NCBI GenBank assembly: GCA_030605085.1
Contig: JAUWBH010000158.1
Coordinates: 1-14,451 of the forward strand
From: Promethearchaeota archaeon
GTDB lineage: Archaea; Asgardarchaeota; Lokiarchaeia; Sigynarchaeales; SOKP01
Length of the DNA stretch: 14,451 bases
Direction: 5' to 3'
Under the pieces are notes generated by a model, which made no database searches, was not told where the DNA came from, and worked only from the letters and a program-made list of their open reading frames with translations. Positions 6,070 to 13,794 of the stretch are shown here, piece after piece; position 1 is the stretch's first letter, and the number at the start of each line of letters is the position of its first letter. A program made the translations under genes and the position numbers.

Positions 6070-7710
6070 TCATTCTTTTTCAATATCATCTATATAATTT
6101 TTATACTCATCTTTCTCTTTATAAAAAATAATATTTTTCAGCCAATTCTTATCATCTTGTTCAATATAATCATCCCTGTAATGTGCACCCCTGCTTTCAG
6201 TTCTTATTAAAGAAGCTCGAATAATAAGTTCACTAACATCAATCATGTTTAATGTTTCTAATGCTCCTTTTAAATGCCAATATGTTTTTTCCGGCAATTT
6301 TACATTGGATTTTACCTCTTTTTTGAGTTTAATAATTGCATCTAAGGCATCATTGAGTTTTTTCTCATTTTTTATAATCCATGCATTCTCGCTCATTAAC
6401 TGTTTAAGTGATTCTCTAACTTCTATATAATTTACTCCAGTATCTCTCTCATATACATCATAGATAGGTTTTTTTTTTTTTTCAATTATTTCTTTAGCCA
6501 AATCTTCACGAGATATCGATAAGGAAAATTCAGCTGCATTTTTTCCGGCAATTTTCCCAAAAACTTGAGTCGCCGTTAATGAATTCCCCCCAAGTCTATT
6601 TGCTCCATGAATCCCACCAACGACTTCTCCAACTGCATAGAGTCCTTTAATATTCGTTTCGCATCGCTCATTTGCTTTTAAACCACCAATTTGATGGTGG
6701 CATCCTGGTGCCCATTCTATCCCGGTTTTTGTCGCATCCAAACCTTGCCTATCATAAGCATGATATATTTTAAGCATCAATGACTTTAATAAACTCCAAG
6801 GTATAGGAGAAATATCCATGATTACACCTCCATGAGAAGTACCCCTTCCTGCTTGGATTTCTTTAAATACACATATACTAGCAACATCGCGAGTAACATT
6901 TTCCATTTTTTCTGGCTCATATCTCTCCATGAATCTCTCGTTAAGTCCGTTGTAAAATTTAGCTCCAAATTTTACAAAACCATCAAAAGGCGGGGCAAGA
7001 CCTTTGATTGCATCTGGATATATCACACACACCATAGCTTGCGTGAATTCCATGTCAATAAGTTCGGCTCCCACCTTCAGTCCCATTGCATAGCCATCTC
7101 CAGTGGCCCCTGGAGGCATCGAAGTAAGTTTGAATATCTGTCCTAATCCTCCTGTAGCCAAAATAATAGCTTTAGTAGAAAAAGTGAAAAATTCTCCAGT
7201 AGTATAATTGAATCCAACTGCCCCTACAATACAATTATTAATTTTTAATAAATCTGTGATCATTATCTGTTCATGAATTTGAATAGGAGATTGTTTTACT
7301 TTAGAAATCAACCCTTTCATGAATTTATGATTAACAGTAAGAGCTGCACGGGGTTTAGATGTGCCAGTAGGGTGACCAATGTAAAGGATACCTTTTTTAG
7401 TTGTCTTAAATTCTGTTCCGAAATTTTTTAGATCTTCATATACGTTTTTTGATTCATTCGCTAAAATTCGGGCGAGCTTTTTGTTATTAAGAAAATATCC
7501 TCCATTAATAATATCTTGATAAAAAATTTCAGGATTATCGTCGTTTCTTAGTACGGCCGCCATAGAACCCATTGCTATAGGTGTAGTACCTGAAGGAAAT
7601 TTTCCTTTCATTACCATTGCCACTTTTACGGGGAATTTCGATGCTTCTATAGCGGCTCTTGCTGCAGCACCTCCACCACCAATTATTAAAACATCAGTAT
7701 CATTAATCAT
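6070..7710 (-). CDS. Fumarate reductase/succinate dehydrogenase-like flavoprotein, non-canonical active site
   Basis: A 546-residue FAD protein of the SdhA/FrdA/aspartate oxidase superfamily. It has the Rossmann motif VLIIGGGGAAARAA (7-20), TRDVAS (R274), CHHQIGGL (H338/H339), GANRLGGNSL (R372) and a C-terminal ESRGAHYRDDY. Two family features are missing: the His that bonds FAD covalently (SGTT at 40-43 instead of RSHT) and the QFHPT histidine (QAMVCV at 224-229). It is therefore probably a non-covalent FAD enzyme that oxidises or reduces a different substrate; fumarate, aspartate or another enoate are possible. ATG at 7710 has AGGAAGA at 7715-7721. It heads an operon with the M28 peptidase and is divergent from canonical sdhA. 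A 14-nt A tract encodes KKKK at about residue 410. Confidence 0.82.
   Translation of the reverse strand: MINDTDVLIIGGGGAAARAAIEASKFPVKVAMVMKGKFPSGTTPIAMGSMAAVLRNDDNPEIFYQDIINGGYFLNNKKLARILANESKNVYEDLKNFGTEFKTTKKGILYIGHPTGTSKPRAALTVNHKFMKGLISKVKQSPIQIHEQIMITDLLKINNCIVGAVGFNYTTGEFFTFSTKAIILATGGLGQIFKLTSMPPGATGDGYAMGLKVGAELIDMEFTQAMVCVIYPDAIKGLAPPFDGFVKFGAKFYNGLNERFMERYEPEKMENVTRDVASICVFKEIQAGRGTSHGGVIMDISPIPWSLLKSLMLKIYHAYDRQGLDATKTGIEWAPGCHHQIGGLKANERCETNIKGLYAVGEVVGGIHGANRLGGNSLTATQVFGKIAGKNAAEFSLSISREDLAKEIIEKKKKPIYDVYERDTGVNYIEVRESLKQLMSENAWIIKNEKKLNDALDAIIKLKKEVKSNVKLPEKTYWHLKGALETLNMIDVSELIIRASLIRTESRGAHYRDDYIEQDDKNWLKNIIFYKEKDEYKNYIDDIEKE
6469..6482 (-). repeat. 14-nt homopolymer tract inside the flavoprotein gene
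   Basis: Fourteen consecutive T on the plus strand (A on the coding strand) encode four lysines in EKKKKP. A run this long is prone to slippage by DNA and RNA polymerase and to sequencing error. The frame is intact as given. Confidence 0.9.
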
Positions 7711-7761
7711 TTTTTCTTCCTATCTTAGTTAAATCCTATTATTTATTTATTATTTCATTAT

Positions 7762-7941
7762 TTAATGAATTAATACTATCCAAAGACAAATATATACTTT
7801 TGAGAGCAAATTTTGATTATTATCTTTAGATTTTTCGCGAAAAAATTCGTTTAATTCATGACTTTCACAAGAAAAAGTAGAAATATCAATCTTATCGTTA
7901 ATTTCAATAAAAATTAAATTCTTTTTTATTTCTTCTGACAA
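7762..7941 (-). pseudogene. GNAT-family N-acetyltransferase toxin, truncated remnant
   Basis: From a TTG at 7941 the frame reads 59 residues to a stop at 7762-7764. The part IDISTFSCESHELNEFFR, KSKDNNQNLLSKVYICL matches the N-terminal pattern of GNAT toxins (F-C----LN-FLR ... LSK-Y). The acetyl-CoA-binding half is absent. At about 7785 the sense appears to shift frame (LDSINSLNNEIINK in another frame, ending near 7739), after which the flavoprotein gene begins. Intact members acetylate aminoacyl-tRNA. It overlaps the preceding antitoxin remnant, the normal order for such pairs. Clearly non-functional as an acetyltransferase. Confidence 0.6.
7790..7797 (-). promoter_or_regulatory. Possible TATA box for the flavoprotein-peptidase operon
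   Basis: The minus strand reads GTATATAT about 80-87 bp before the ATG at 7710, inside the GNAT remnant. It would give a leader of roughly 55 nt. Other A/T-rich stretches closer to the gene could also serve. Confidence 0.25.
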
Positions 7942-7947
7942 GAAGCA

Positions 7948-8201
7948 TCAATAAATATCATTCTTTTTAAGGTAGGATTGTACTTTTTTCTTATTTTCTT
8001 CATACAATTTTTTCGCTCTTAATGCAAATTGTTGAGCTTTTATATTAGGACCTCTTTTTAACCGTGCGAGTAATTCGACCGATTCTTGTTCAGTTAGTGT
8101 GATATCGATATTCTCACTAGCAGAAATGTAAAAATCTAATTTTTATCGTCTTTACCAGCAAATGAAGACGCAGACTTATTTTTCTGTCTTTCTTTAGTCA
8201 T
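7948..8201 (-). pseudogene. Antitoxin of the GNAT pair, frameshifted
   Basis: ATG at 8201 opens MTKERQKNKSASSFAGKDDK, then TAG at 8136-8138. One added A in the five-A run at 8140-8144 joins this to LDFYISASENIDITLTEQ, ESVELLARLKRGPNIKAQQF and on to a lysine-rich end at TGA 7948-7950, giving about 84 residues. The stop overlaps the following GNAT frame region, as in operons. Position and charge fit an antitoxin. It does not look like the usual DUF1778/TacA type by eye. The frameshift may be genuine decay or a homopolymer read error, but the adjacent toxin is also broken. Confidence 0.55.
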
Positions 8202-8429
8202 TTTTTTAAAATTCTCTCTATTTTTAAATTTAAAAGAACACCCTTAAAATATTTTTTGATGCTTCTAGGATTAAATGGTTTTTTAAATATTAAGAAATCT
8301 TTGGCATAATTTTAACTTGAATAACATTTTTATAGAAAAGGGACTAATTTTAAGTAAGTATTAAAGGGATTTTTAGAATTATTCAAAGAATTAAAAATTA
8401 ATCTAGAATAAATTTCTGAGTAATGAGTT
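8202..8429. other. Upstream region of sdhA
   Basis: Very A/T-rich non-coding DNA. The best TATA-like stretch is TTTTTATAG at about 8328-8336, roughly 95 bp from the sdhA start, which would leave a long leader; the assignment is weak. No clear ribosome site precedes the ATG at 8430, only a GAG at 8425-8427. Confidence 0.3.
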
Positions 8430-10133
8430 ATGATAACAAAAATACATGATATAGTCATTGTAGGAGCTGGATTAGCGGGTCTCAGAGCAGCTGAAGTATG
8501 TTGTAAAACTGCAGATGTAGGAATAGTTAGTAAGGTATATCCGGTAAGATCCCATACAGTGAGCGCAACGGGAGCCGTTCATATATCTCCTGCTCCAGGA
8601 GAAAATCCTGAAGAATACATGAGAGAAACGATTAAAGGAGGAGATTATCTTAACGATCAAGATGCAGTCGAAGTAATGGCCGAAGAAGGCTTTTCCGAAT
8701 TAATACGCTTAGAAGATATGGGAATTGTTTTTCATCGGAATATTGATGGAACAATATTAAGATCCTCTCCTGGGGGTATGACAACCAGGACTGCGACTAT
8801 AGTCAGCAGCGGATGGGCTCAAGAGTTAGTATGTACTCTTCAAGAACAATTGCTCAAAAAGAGGGTTAGTTTTTATAATGAGTTTTTTGCTACTTCCCTC
8901 CTAGTAGAAAATGGAATCTGTAGAGGCATAACTGCATATGATATTAAAAATGGAGTGTTCTATGTAATTCGCGCGAAGGCAGTTATAATAGCCACAGGAG
9001 GATGGGGGCGGGTATATCCGGTAACGAGCAATTCGCATATATGCACAGGAGATGGCACGGCCATAGCATTTAGGGCAGGTGCATACCTTAAAGATATGGA
9101 ATTTGTACAATTTCATCCAACAGTGCTTTATGGCTCCGGAATATTAATTTCTGAAATAGCCAGAGTTCTTGGAGGATATTTACGTAATGCCCAAGGAGAA
9201 CGATTTATGGGGAAATATGCTCCTCATTTTAGAGAATTAGCTCCGAGAGATGTAGTAAGCCAAGGAATGCAAAAAGAAATAAATGAAGGACGAGGTATTG
9301 AAGGAAAATATATCGGGCTAGATCTTCGTAAGCTTAAAAGGAGTTGGAGAAGGGCTATGAACGTTCCTTTTTTTAAACAGAGATTTGATGCTTTTGCCGA
9401 TTTAGCTCAAACCTTTGCATTTGTTGATACAGATAAAGATTTAGTTCCAGTAATTCCAGGAGAGCATTTTACAATGGGTGGAATTAAAACGAATATTTGG
9501 GGAGAAACTAATATAAAAGGGCTGTTTGCCGCAGGAGAATGTGCTTGTACAGGTGTCCAAGGAGCCAATAGAGAAGGAGCAAATGCGTTAACGGAATGTG
9601 TAATATTCGGTCGCAGAGCAGGACTTCAGGCTGCAAAATATGTGAAGGGAACTAAATTACTCGATTTTCCTAGAGATCAAGTTGAAAGAGAGCAAAATAA
9701 AATTGAGACCATCTTAAAATCTGAGGGCCCTTATGAGGTGAGCGATATAAGAAAGGAATTGCAGGATATTATGTGGAATTCGGCCGGTCTTTTTAGGAAC
9801 CAAGAAGAACTGGAGAAAGGGTTAATTAAAGTTAAAGAATTGAAACAGAAATTTAAAGAAATAAACATCGGTGATAAAAGCAAGATATATAATACTGCTT
9901 TAATTTATGCTTTAGAATTGGAAAATCTAATAGATTTATCAGAATGTATTATTTTAGGAGCTTTGAATAGAAAAGAACATCGAGGTGCACATTATAGAGA
10001 AGATTACCCCGAAAGAGACGATGCGAACTGGTTGAAGCACAGTATCTTTACTTATAATGCAGGTGATACTCCAATATTAACCTATGAAGATGTAATAATT
10101 AAAAACTTTCCTCCTAAACCGAGGGAATATTGA
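8430..10133 (+). CDS. sdhA: Succinate dehydrogenase/fumarate reductase flavoprotein subunit
   Basis: A 567-residue flavoprotein that interconverts succinate and fumarate. All key residues are present: Rossmann DIVIVGAGLAGLRAAE (7-22), covalent FAD His H42 (PVRSHTVSATG), H229 (VQFHPT), catalytic-loop R273 (APRDVVS), H346 (EHFTMGGI), R381 (GANREGANAL), and the C-terminal HRGAHYREDYPERDD. It is shorter than bacterial homologues in the capping region around 103-130. No signal peptide or Tat motif is visible, so it faces the cytoplasm. The B subunit follows after 11 nt with a strong ribosome site overlapping this stop codon. Direction is not shown by sequence; in an anaerobic archaeon fumarate reduction is plausible. 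It could equally be named frdA or tfrA. Confidence 0.93.
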   Translation: MITKIHDIVIVGAGLAGLRAAEVCCKTADVGIVSKVYPVRSHTVSATGAVHISPAPGENPEEYMRETIKGGDYLNDQDAVEVMAEEGFSELIRLEDMGIVFHRNIDGTILRSSPGGMTTRTATIVSSGWAQELVCTLQEQLLKKRVSFYNEFFATSLLVENGICRGITAYDIKNGVFYVIRAKAVIIATGGWGRVYPVTSNSHICTGDGTAIAFRAGAYLKDMEFVQFHPTVLYGSGILISEIARVLGGYLRNAQGERFMGKYAPHFRELAPRDVVSQGMQKEINEGRGIEGKYIGLDLRKLKRSWRRAMNVPFFKQRFDAFADLAQTFAFVDTDKDLVPVIPGEHFTMGGIKTNIWGETNIKGLFAAGECACTGVQGANREGANALTECVIFGRRAGLQAAKYVKGTKLLDFPRDQVEREQNKIETILKSEGPYEVSDIRKELQDIMWNSAGLFRNQEELEKGLIKVKELKQKFKEINIGDKSKIYNTALIYALELENLIDLSECIILGALNRKEHRGAHYREDYPERDDANWLKHSIFTYNAGDTPILTYEDVIIKNFPPKPREY

Positions 10134-10138
10134 GGTGA
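10132..10138 (+). promoter_or_regulatory. Ribosome binding site that fixes the GTG start of the B subunit
   Basis: GAGGTGA overlaps the TGA stop of sdhA (10131-10133) and lies 6 nt before GTG at 10145. The GTG inside the site (10135) is out of frame, so 10145 is the start. The arrangement implies translational coupling of A and B subunits. Confidence 0.75.
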
Positions 10139-10144
10139 ATAATC

Positions 10145-11719
10145 GTGTTAGTAGAATTTAAGATATTTAGATTTGATCCGAGTGTTGATCCAGAGCCTAG
10201 ATATGAATTGTATGAAATCCCTGCTGAAAGAGAAACAACAGTCTTAGATGGATTAATATATATCAAAGAGAATTTAAGCAAAACTCTTTCATTTCGAAGG
10301 TCTTGTAGGGAAGGTGCATGCGGCTCATGTGCAATGCGAATTAATAAAATCTCATCTTTAGCTTGCAAAACTCATGTCTTAGATGTAATAAATAATAATA
10401 TTGTCCTGATTGAACCATTAGATCATTTACAAGTAATTAGGGATCTAATTGTAGATCTTGAACCTTTCTTTAATGGGATAAGTCGAATACGCCCATGGAG
10501 AATTGCTAATCTCTTAGAAGATAACGTGGAAAAACCCCGGAAAATAGATATGAATGAATTTTTAAAAACCATGGAGGCAAAATCTTGTATATTATGTGCA
10601 GCATGTTATTCGGACTGTAATGTTATAGATGTTGATCGCACATTTATAGGACCTGCCTCCTTAGTTAAAGTAGCACGCTTTGTTTCTGATCCTTGGGATT
10701 CTCATGATGGAAGGCTACGAGAGGCTATAGATTTAGGACTTTTTAAATGCCCAATTGATCAAGAATGTGAAATTGCTTGTCCTAAAGACATTGATATAAG
10801 GCGAGGTATCGTCGAATGGTTAAGATATCAATGCGCGAAAGAGGGATTGGGCCCTTTACCTACACATCGGCAGTTAGTCATGAATGTAATTTATACTGGT
10901 GGAGTTGTGCCTATACAAGAAACCCCTGCATTTGAATTATTCCCTGAATATAATAAAGAATTTGATGGAGATCCTCAGGCTGAAGTTGTTTTGTTTACAG
11001 GGTGCATTATAAACCGAAGACAACAAGATACTTGCAAAGCAATTATCGAAATTTTTCAAAATAATAGAGTTGCGGTCCATTTGCCCAAAAGTCAGACTTG
11101 TTGTGGTTCGCCTTTTATAAGAACAGGTCAAAGAGATACAATGAGACCATTTGTCGAAAAGAACTTTAATCTTTTCAATGAATTCGCTGAAAGAGGTGTT
11201 AAGCATGTAGTTACAAGTTGTTCAGGATGCAATTCCACCTTTCGATTTGATTATCCAAAATTAGCCGAAGAATATGAAATTCCTATGAATTTTGAGATTT
11301 ACGATATTGGCGAGTACATGGCTAAACTAATTCAGTTAAACACTATAGATTTAAAAGAAACACCTCTCAAAATAATGTATCACTATCCGTGTCATATTAA
11401 AGCAGCTGGATTAGAAGAAGAGATTTATATCGATTTGATACAGAAAATTCCGGGTATCACATTAGAACATGTTTCTAAATCAGGATTATGCTGTGGGGGA
11501 GGTGGTGGCGTCCGTTCTGCCTATCCTCAGATTGCAGATGATTTAGCTCTAAGAAGAATTGAGGTTGCGAAAGAATTTGGTGTAAAAGGATTGGTAACTA
11601 ACTGTCCATTCTGTATAATATCCTTTGAAAGAGTTTTAAAGTTGAAAAAAGAACAAGGAGAGAATTTGGGGTTTGAAATCTTCGATTTTTATCGTCTTTT
11701 TTCAAATGCATACAAATAA
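10145..11719 (+). CDS. tfrB: TfrB-like iron-sulfur subunit: SdhB/FrdB fused to two CCG (HdrB-type) domains
   Basis: A 524-residue fusion. Residues 1-110 are a [2Fe-2S] domain (C54, C59, C62, C74). About 140-225 is the SdhB-type cluster domain (C148, C151, C154, C158, then C202, C208, C212), sufficient for [4Fe-4S] and [3Fe-4S] clusters by comparison with E. coli SdhB. About 280-500 holds two complete CCG motifs: C287, C319-C320, C359, C362 and C416, C449-C450, C487, C490. CCG domains occur in HdrB, GlpC and SdhE, where they bind noncubane clusters that act on heterodisulfides or serve quinone reactions. The same architecture is known in thiol:fumarate reductase TfrB of Methanothermobacter (about 490 residues). 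No membrane helices and no SdhC/D gene follow, so the acceptor is either a thiol/disulfide or a quinone reached through the CCG part. Confidence 0.9.
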   Translation: MLVEFKIFRFDPSVDPEPRYELYEIPAERETTVLDGLIYIKENLSKTLSFRRSCREGACGSCAMRINKISSLACKTHVLDVINNNIVLIEPLDHLQVIRDLIVDLEPFFNGISRIRPWRIANLLEDNVEKPRKIDMNEFLKTMEAKSCILCAACYSDCNVIDVDRTFIGPASLVKVARFVSDPWDSHDGRLREAIDLGLFKCPIDQECEIACPKDIDIRRGIVEWLRYQCAKEGLGPLPTHRQLVMNVIYTGGVVPIQETPAFELFPEYNKEFDGDPQAEVVLFTGCIINRRQQDTCKAIIEIFQNNRVAVHLPKSQTCCGSPFIRTGQRDTMRPFVEKNFNLFNEFAERGVKHVVTSCSGCNSTFRFDYPKLAEEYEIPMNFEIYDIGEYMAKLIQLNTIDLKETPLKIMYHYPCHIKAAGLEEEIYIDLIQKIPGITLEHVSKSGLCCGGGGGVRSAYPQIADDLALRRIEVAKEFGVKGLVTNCPFCIISFERVLKLKKEQGENLGFEIFDFYRLFSNAYK

Positions 11720-11848
11720 AAATTTTTAAAAAGTTTTAAATTAAATTTAAAATAGAATTACTAACGCATTAAAAAATACTTGAAAAATTTTCGCGAATGA
11801 TTCGCTAATTTATCTGTAAATTTAATTCCTTAGGAAGGATGCACGATA

Positions 11849-12100
11849 ATGTCAAATTATATGGAATGGTATAATAAAGGCATATCCTATTATAATGCTA
11901 AGAATTTTGAGAAAGCTATCGCTTGCTATGAGAATGCTATTAGCATGGACCGTAAATCTGTTAAATTATGGTATAGTATGGGACTTGCTTATCGGAAGTT
12001 AAAGTTAAATTTTTCATTAGCATTAAGTTTAAAAAACGAAATTCTTATAATATTTAAAAATAAATCTGGAAAATATGGAAGTTACAAAAAAATTATCTGA
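11849..12100 (+). CDS. Short TPR-repeat protein
   Basis: An 83-residue protein starting at ATG 11849, with AGGAAGGA at 11832-11839, 9 nt away. Residues about 4-36 form one good tetratricopeptide repeat (WYNKGISYYNAKNFEKAIAC, YENAISM), and 37-68 a degraded second one (KLWYSMGLAYRKLKL...). TPRs mediate protein contacts. The last 26 bp overlap the start of the PrpD-family gene, so the two may be translationally coupled. The second repeat loses the TPR pattern after YRKL, suggesting a shortened remnant of a longer TPR protein; alternatively it is a genuine small adaptor. Confidence 0.55.
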   Translation: MSNYMEWYNKGISYYNAKNFEKAIACYENAISMDRKSVKLWYSMGLAYRKLKLNFSLALSLKNEILIIFKNKSGKYGSYKKII

Positions 12101-13406
12101 ATTTGTAATATCAACGAATTTTGAAGATCTACCTATTGAAGTTATAAATGAAGCGAAATTATGTTTTTTAGACTGGTTAGGAGTAACTTTAGTAGGAGCA
12201 AATGATCCGGAAGTAGAAAGTCTTTTTCACGTAATTGAACTTGTAGGCGGTAATGAACAAGCTACAATATTCGGTAAAAATGTAAAAGCATCCATATTAA
12301 ACGCAACGCTTATGAATGGGATGAGTTCACATCTTTTCGATTATGACGATACTTCCGTTGAATTTCTTGGTCACGCCAGTGTAACTCTTTTTCCTTGCTT
12401 ATTGGCTTTATCCGAATGGAGGGGGATAAGCGGGAAGGAATTTTTGGCGGCATATGTAATTGGTTTTGAGGTTGGTTGCCGGGTCGCAATTGGAGCGTCA
12501 GCTAATCATGCTTTAACTGGTTGGCATGCAACATCCACTATCGGACACTTTTCATCGACAGCGGCATCCGCAAAATTATTAGGATTAACAACAGACCAAT
12601 TAATTTTTGCTTTTGGCATCGCAGGAACCCAAGTGGCAGGACTTAAAGCTGTGTTTGGAACCTTGTGCAAACCATTTCACCCAGGAAAAGCAGGATTTAA
12701 TGGGTTATTATCGGCTCTTTTAGCTCAGAGAGGATTCACAAGCGTTAAAGATATTTTGGAAGGTAAAAATTGTTTTTGGGATGTTTATTCGTCTAATTGG
12801 AACTCTAAGAGAGCATTAAAAAATTTAGGAAAGAAATGGAGTATCCTAAGAAATATCTATAAATTTCATGCATCGTGCTTATATACGCATTCTGTAATCG
12901 AAACAATCCTTTCTCTTAAAAAAGATCTTAAAAATCTTAACATTAAAGACATTAATAAGATTGAAATACAAGTTTCACCTCTTACTCTTGAAAATGCTTC
13001 AATAATGAACCCAAAAACGGGTTTGGAAGGAAAATTCAGTATTCCTTATGTTATTGCTAACGCTCTATTGAGAGATGACACGGGAATGGATTCCTTTACT
13101 AATGAAAAAGTTAAGGATTCTGAGATAATTGAGTTAATGAATAAAGTAAAAGTAATTTCTGATATAAAACTTGCTGGGTTTGAAGCTAAAGCTAATATTT
13201 ATATGAACGATGGTGTGTACCATAAAGACGCTAATATTTATAACATAAATCTGACACATGAAAAAAAAAAGGAAGAAATTCTGAAAAAATTTAGATATCT
13301 TGCTGGTTTACATATAAAAGTTGATAAAGTTGAAGAACTAATCAAACATATCGAAAATTTGGAATATGAAAGTGATATGGTAGAAATCGTAGAGCTTTTA
13401 ATTTAA
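12075..13406 (+). CDS. MmgE/PrpD family protein (2-methylcitrate dehydratase-like)
   Basis: A 443-residue member of the iron-sulfur-independent MmgE/PrpD fold, which includes 2-methylcitrate dehydratase, cis-aconitate decarboxylase and iminodisuccinate epimerase. Family segments seen: LCFLDWLGVTLVG (29-41), HLFDYDDTSVEFLGHASVTL (about 86-105), GWHATSTIGHFSSTAA (about 153-168), KPFHPGKAGFNGLLSALLAQ (197-216) and FHASCLYTHSVIETI (about 264-278). The family consensus before the last motif is often more basic, so exact substrate is uncertain. ATG 12075 gives the canonical N-terminus; only a weak GGA ribosome site precedes it, and translation may depend on the overlapping TPR gene. The sdhAB neighbour suggests a tri/dicarboxylic acid substrate. 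No prpC or prpB is adjacent. Confidence 0.85.
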   Translation: MEVTKKLSEFVISTNFEDLPIEVINEAKLCFLDWLGVTLVGANDPEVESLFHVIELVGGNEQATIFGKNVKASILNATLMNGMSSHLFDYDDTSVEFLGHASVTLFPCLLALSEWRGISGKEFLAAYVIGFEVGCRVAIGASANHALTGWHATSTIGHFSSTAASAKLLGLTTDQLIFAFGIAGTQVAGLKAVFGTLCKPFHPGKAGFNGLLSALLAQRGFTSVKDILEGKNCFWDVYSSNWNSKRALKNLGKKWSILRNIYKFHASCLYTHSVIETILSLKKDLKNLNIKDINKIEIQVSPLTLENASIMNPKTGLEGKFSIPYVIANALLRDDTGMDSFTNEKVKDSEIIELMNKVKVISDIKLAGFEAKANIYMNDGVYHKDANIYNINLTHEKKKEEILKKFRYLAGLHIKVDKVEELIKHIENLEYESDMVEIVELLI

Positions 13407-13524
13407 TTTTGAAAACAAAACTAAATGATGGTACAATGAGAAGCCATCTTGAATAAAAGTCCTAAAAAAACACCCAACATTGGAACTTCGGAATAAAATA
13501 CCATTGTATTGAATGATAAACTAA

Positions 13525-13554
13525 TAAATAGATCTGTTTAAATAGCTCTATTTA
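13525..13554 (+). promoter_or_regulatory. Promoter and candidate operator of the second vapBC operon
   Basis: TAAATAGA (13525-13532) and TCTATTTA (13547-13554) are perfect 8-bp inverted arms with a 14-nt spacer. The spacer holds a TATA-like TTTAAATA (13537-13544) centred about 26 bp before the ATG at 13567. A further AAATAG at 13540-13545 repeats the half-site. A repressor bound to the arms would cover the TATA box. No ribosome site precedes the ATG, so the mRNA is probably leaderless. Confidence 0.55.
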
Positions 13555-13566
13555 TATTATTTAATT

Positions 13567-13794
13567 ATGACGCAAAAAACGATTTCATTATCAGAACGGG
13601 CATATAATTTACTAAAAAAAGAAAAAAGAGAAGGAGAATCATTTTCAAAAGTAATAGAAAGGTTAATTTCTAAAAAAGATAATCCATGGTTGTTGATGCA
13701 AAACAAGTTTGATCCAGAATTGTGGGTTGGTTTAAAGGAAAATATAAAAAAAATTAGAGAAAAAAATTTAACAGGTCAAGAAACCAATGATTAA
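13567..13794 (+). CDS. vapB: VapB-type antitoxin (DUF217/UPF0330-like)
   Basis: A 75-residue protein with N-terminal TQKTISLSERAYNLLKKEKR and GESFSKVIERLIS, the pattern of small archaeal VapB antitoxins of the DUF217 type. The C-terminal 40 residues, including NPWLLMQNKFDPELW, would bind the toxin. The start ATG lies about 26 bp after a TATA-like box, with no ribosome site, suggesting leaderless translation. The stop overlaps the start of the following PIN gene by 8 bp, as in coupled toxin-antitoxin operons. It is not similar to the antitoxin at 1566-1841, so the two systems are separate acquisitions. Confidence 0.85.
   Translation: MTQKTISLSERAYNLLKKEKREGESFSKVIERLISKKDNPWLLMQNKFDPELWVGLKENIKKIREKNLTGQETND

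Noticed and set aside
6832..7146. Plus-strand open frame of 104 codons
   Set aside because: Shadow of the flavoprotein gene, which has clear family motifs on the opposite strand.
8136..8144. Programmed frameshift in the antitoxin remnant
   Set aside because: A five-A run is a poor slippery site and the partner toxin is also broken, so decay or read error is simpler.
10937..11206. Minus-strand open frame of 89 codons
   Set aside because: Shadow of the CCG domain of the iron-sulfur subunit.
11793..11805. Short palindrome GCGAATGATTCGC upstream of the TPR gene
   Set aside because: Only 5-bp arms; no link to a promoter can be shown, and chance occurrence is likely.
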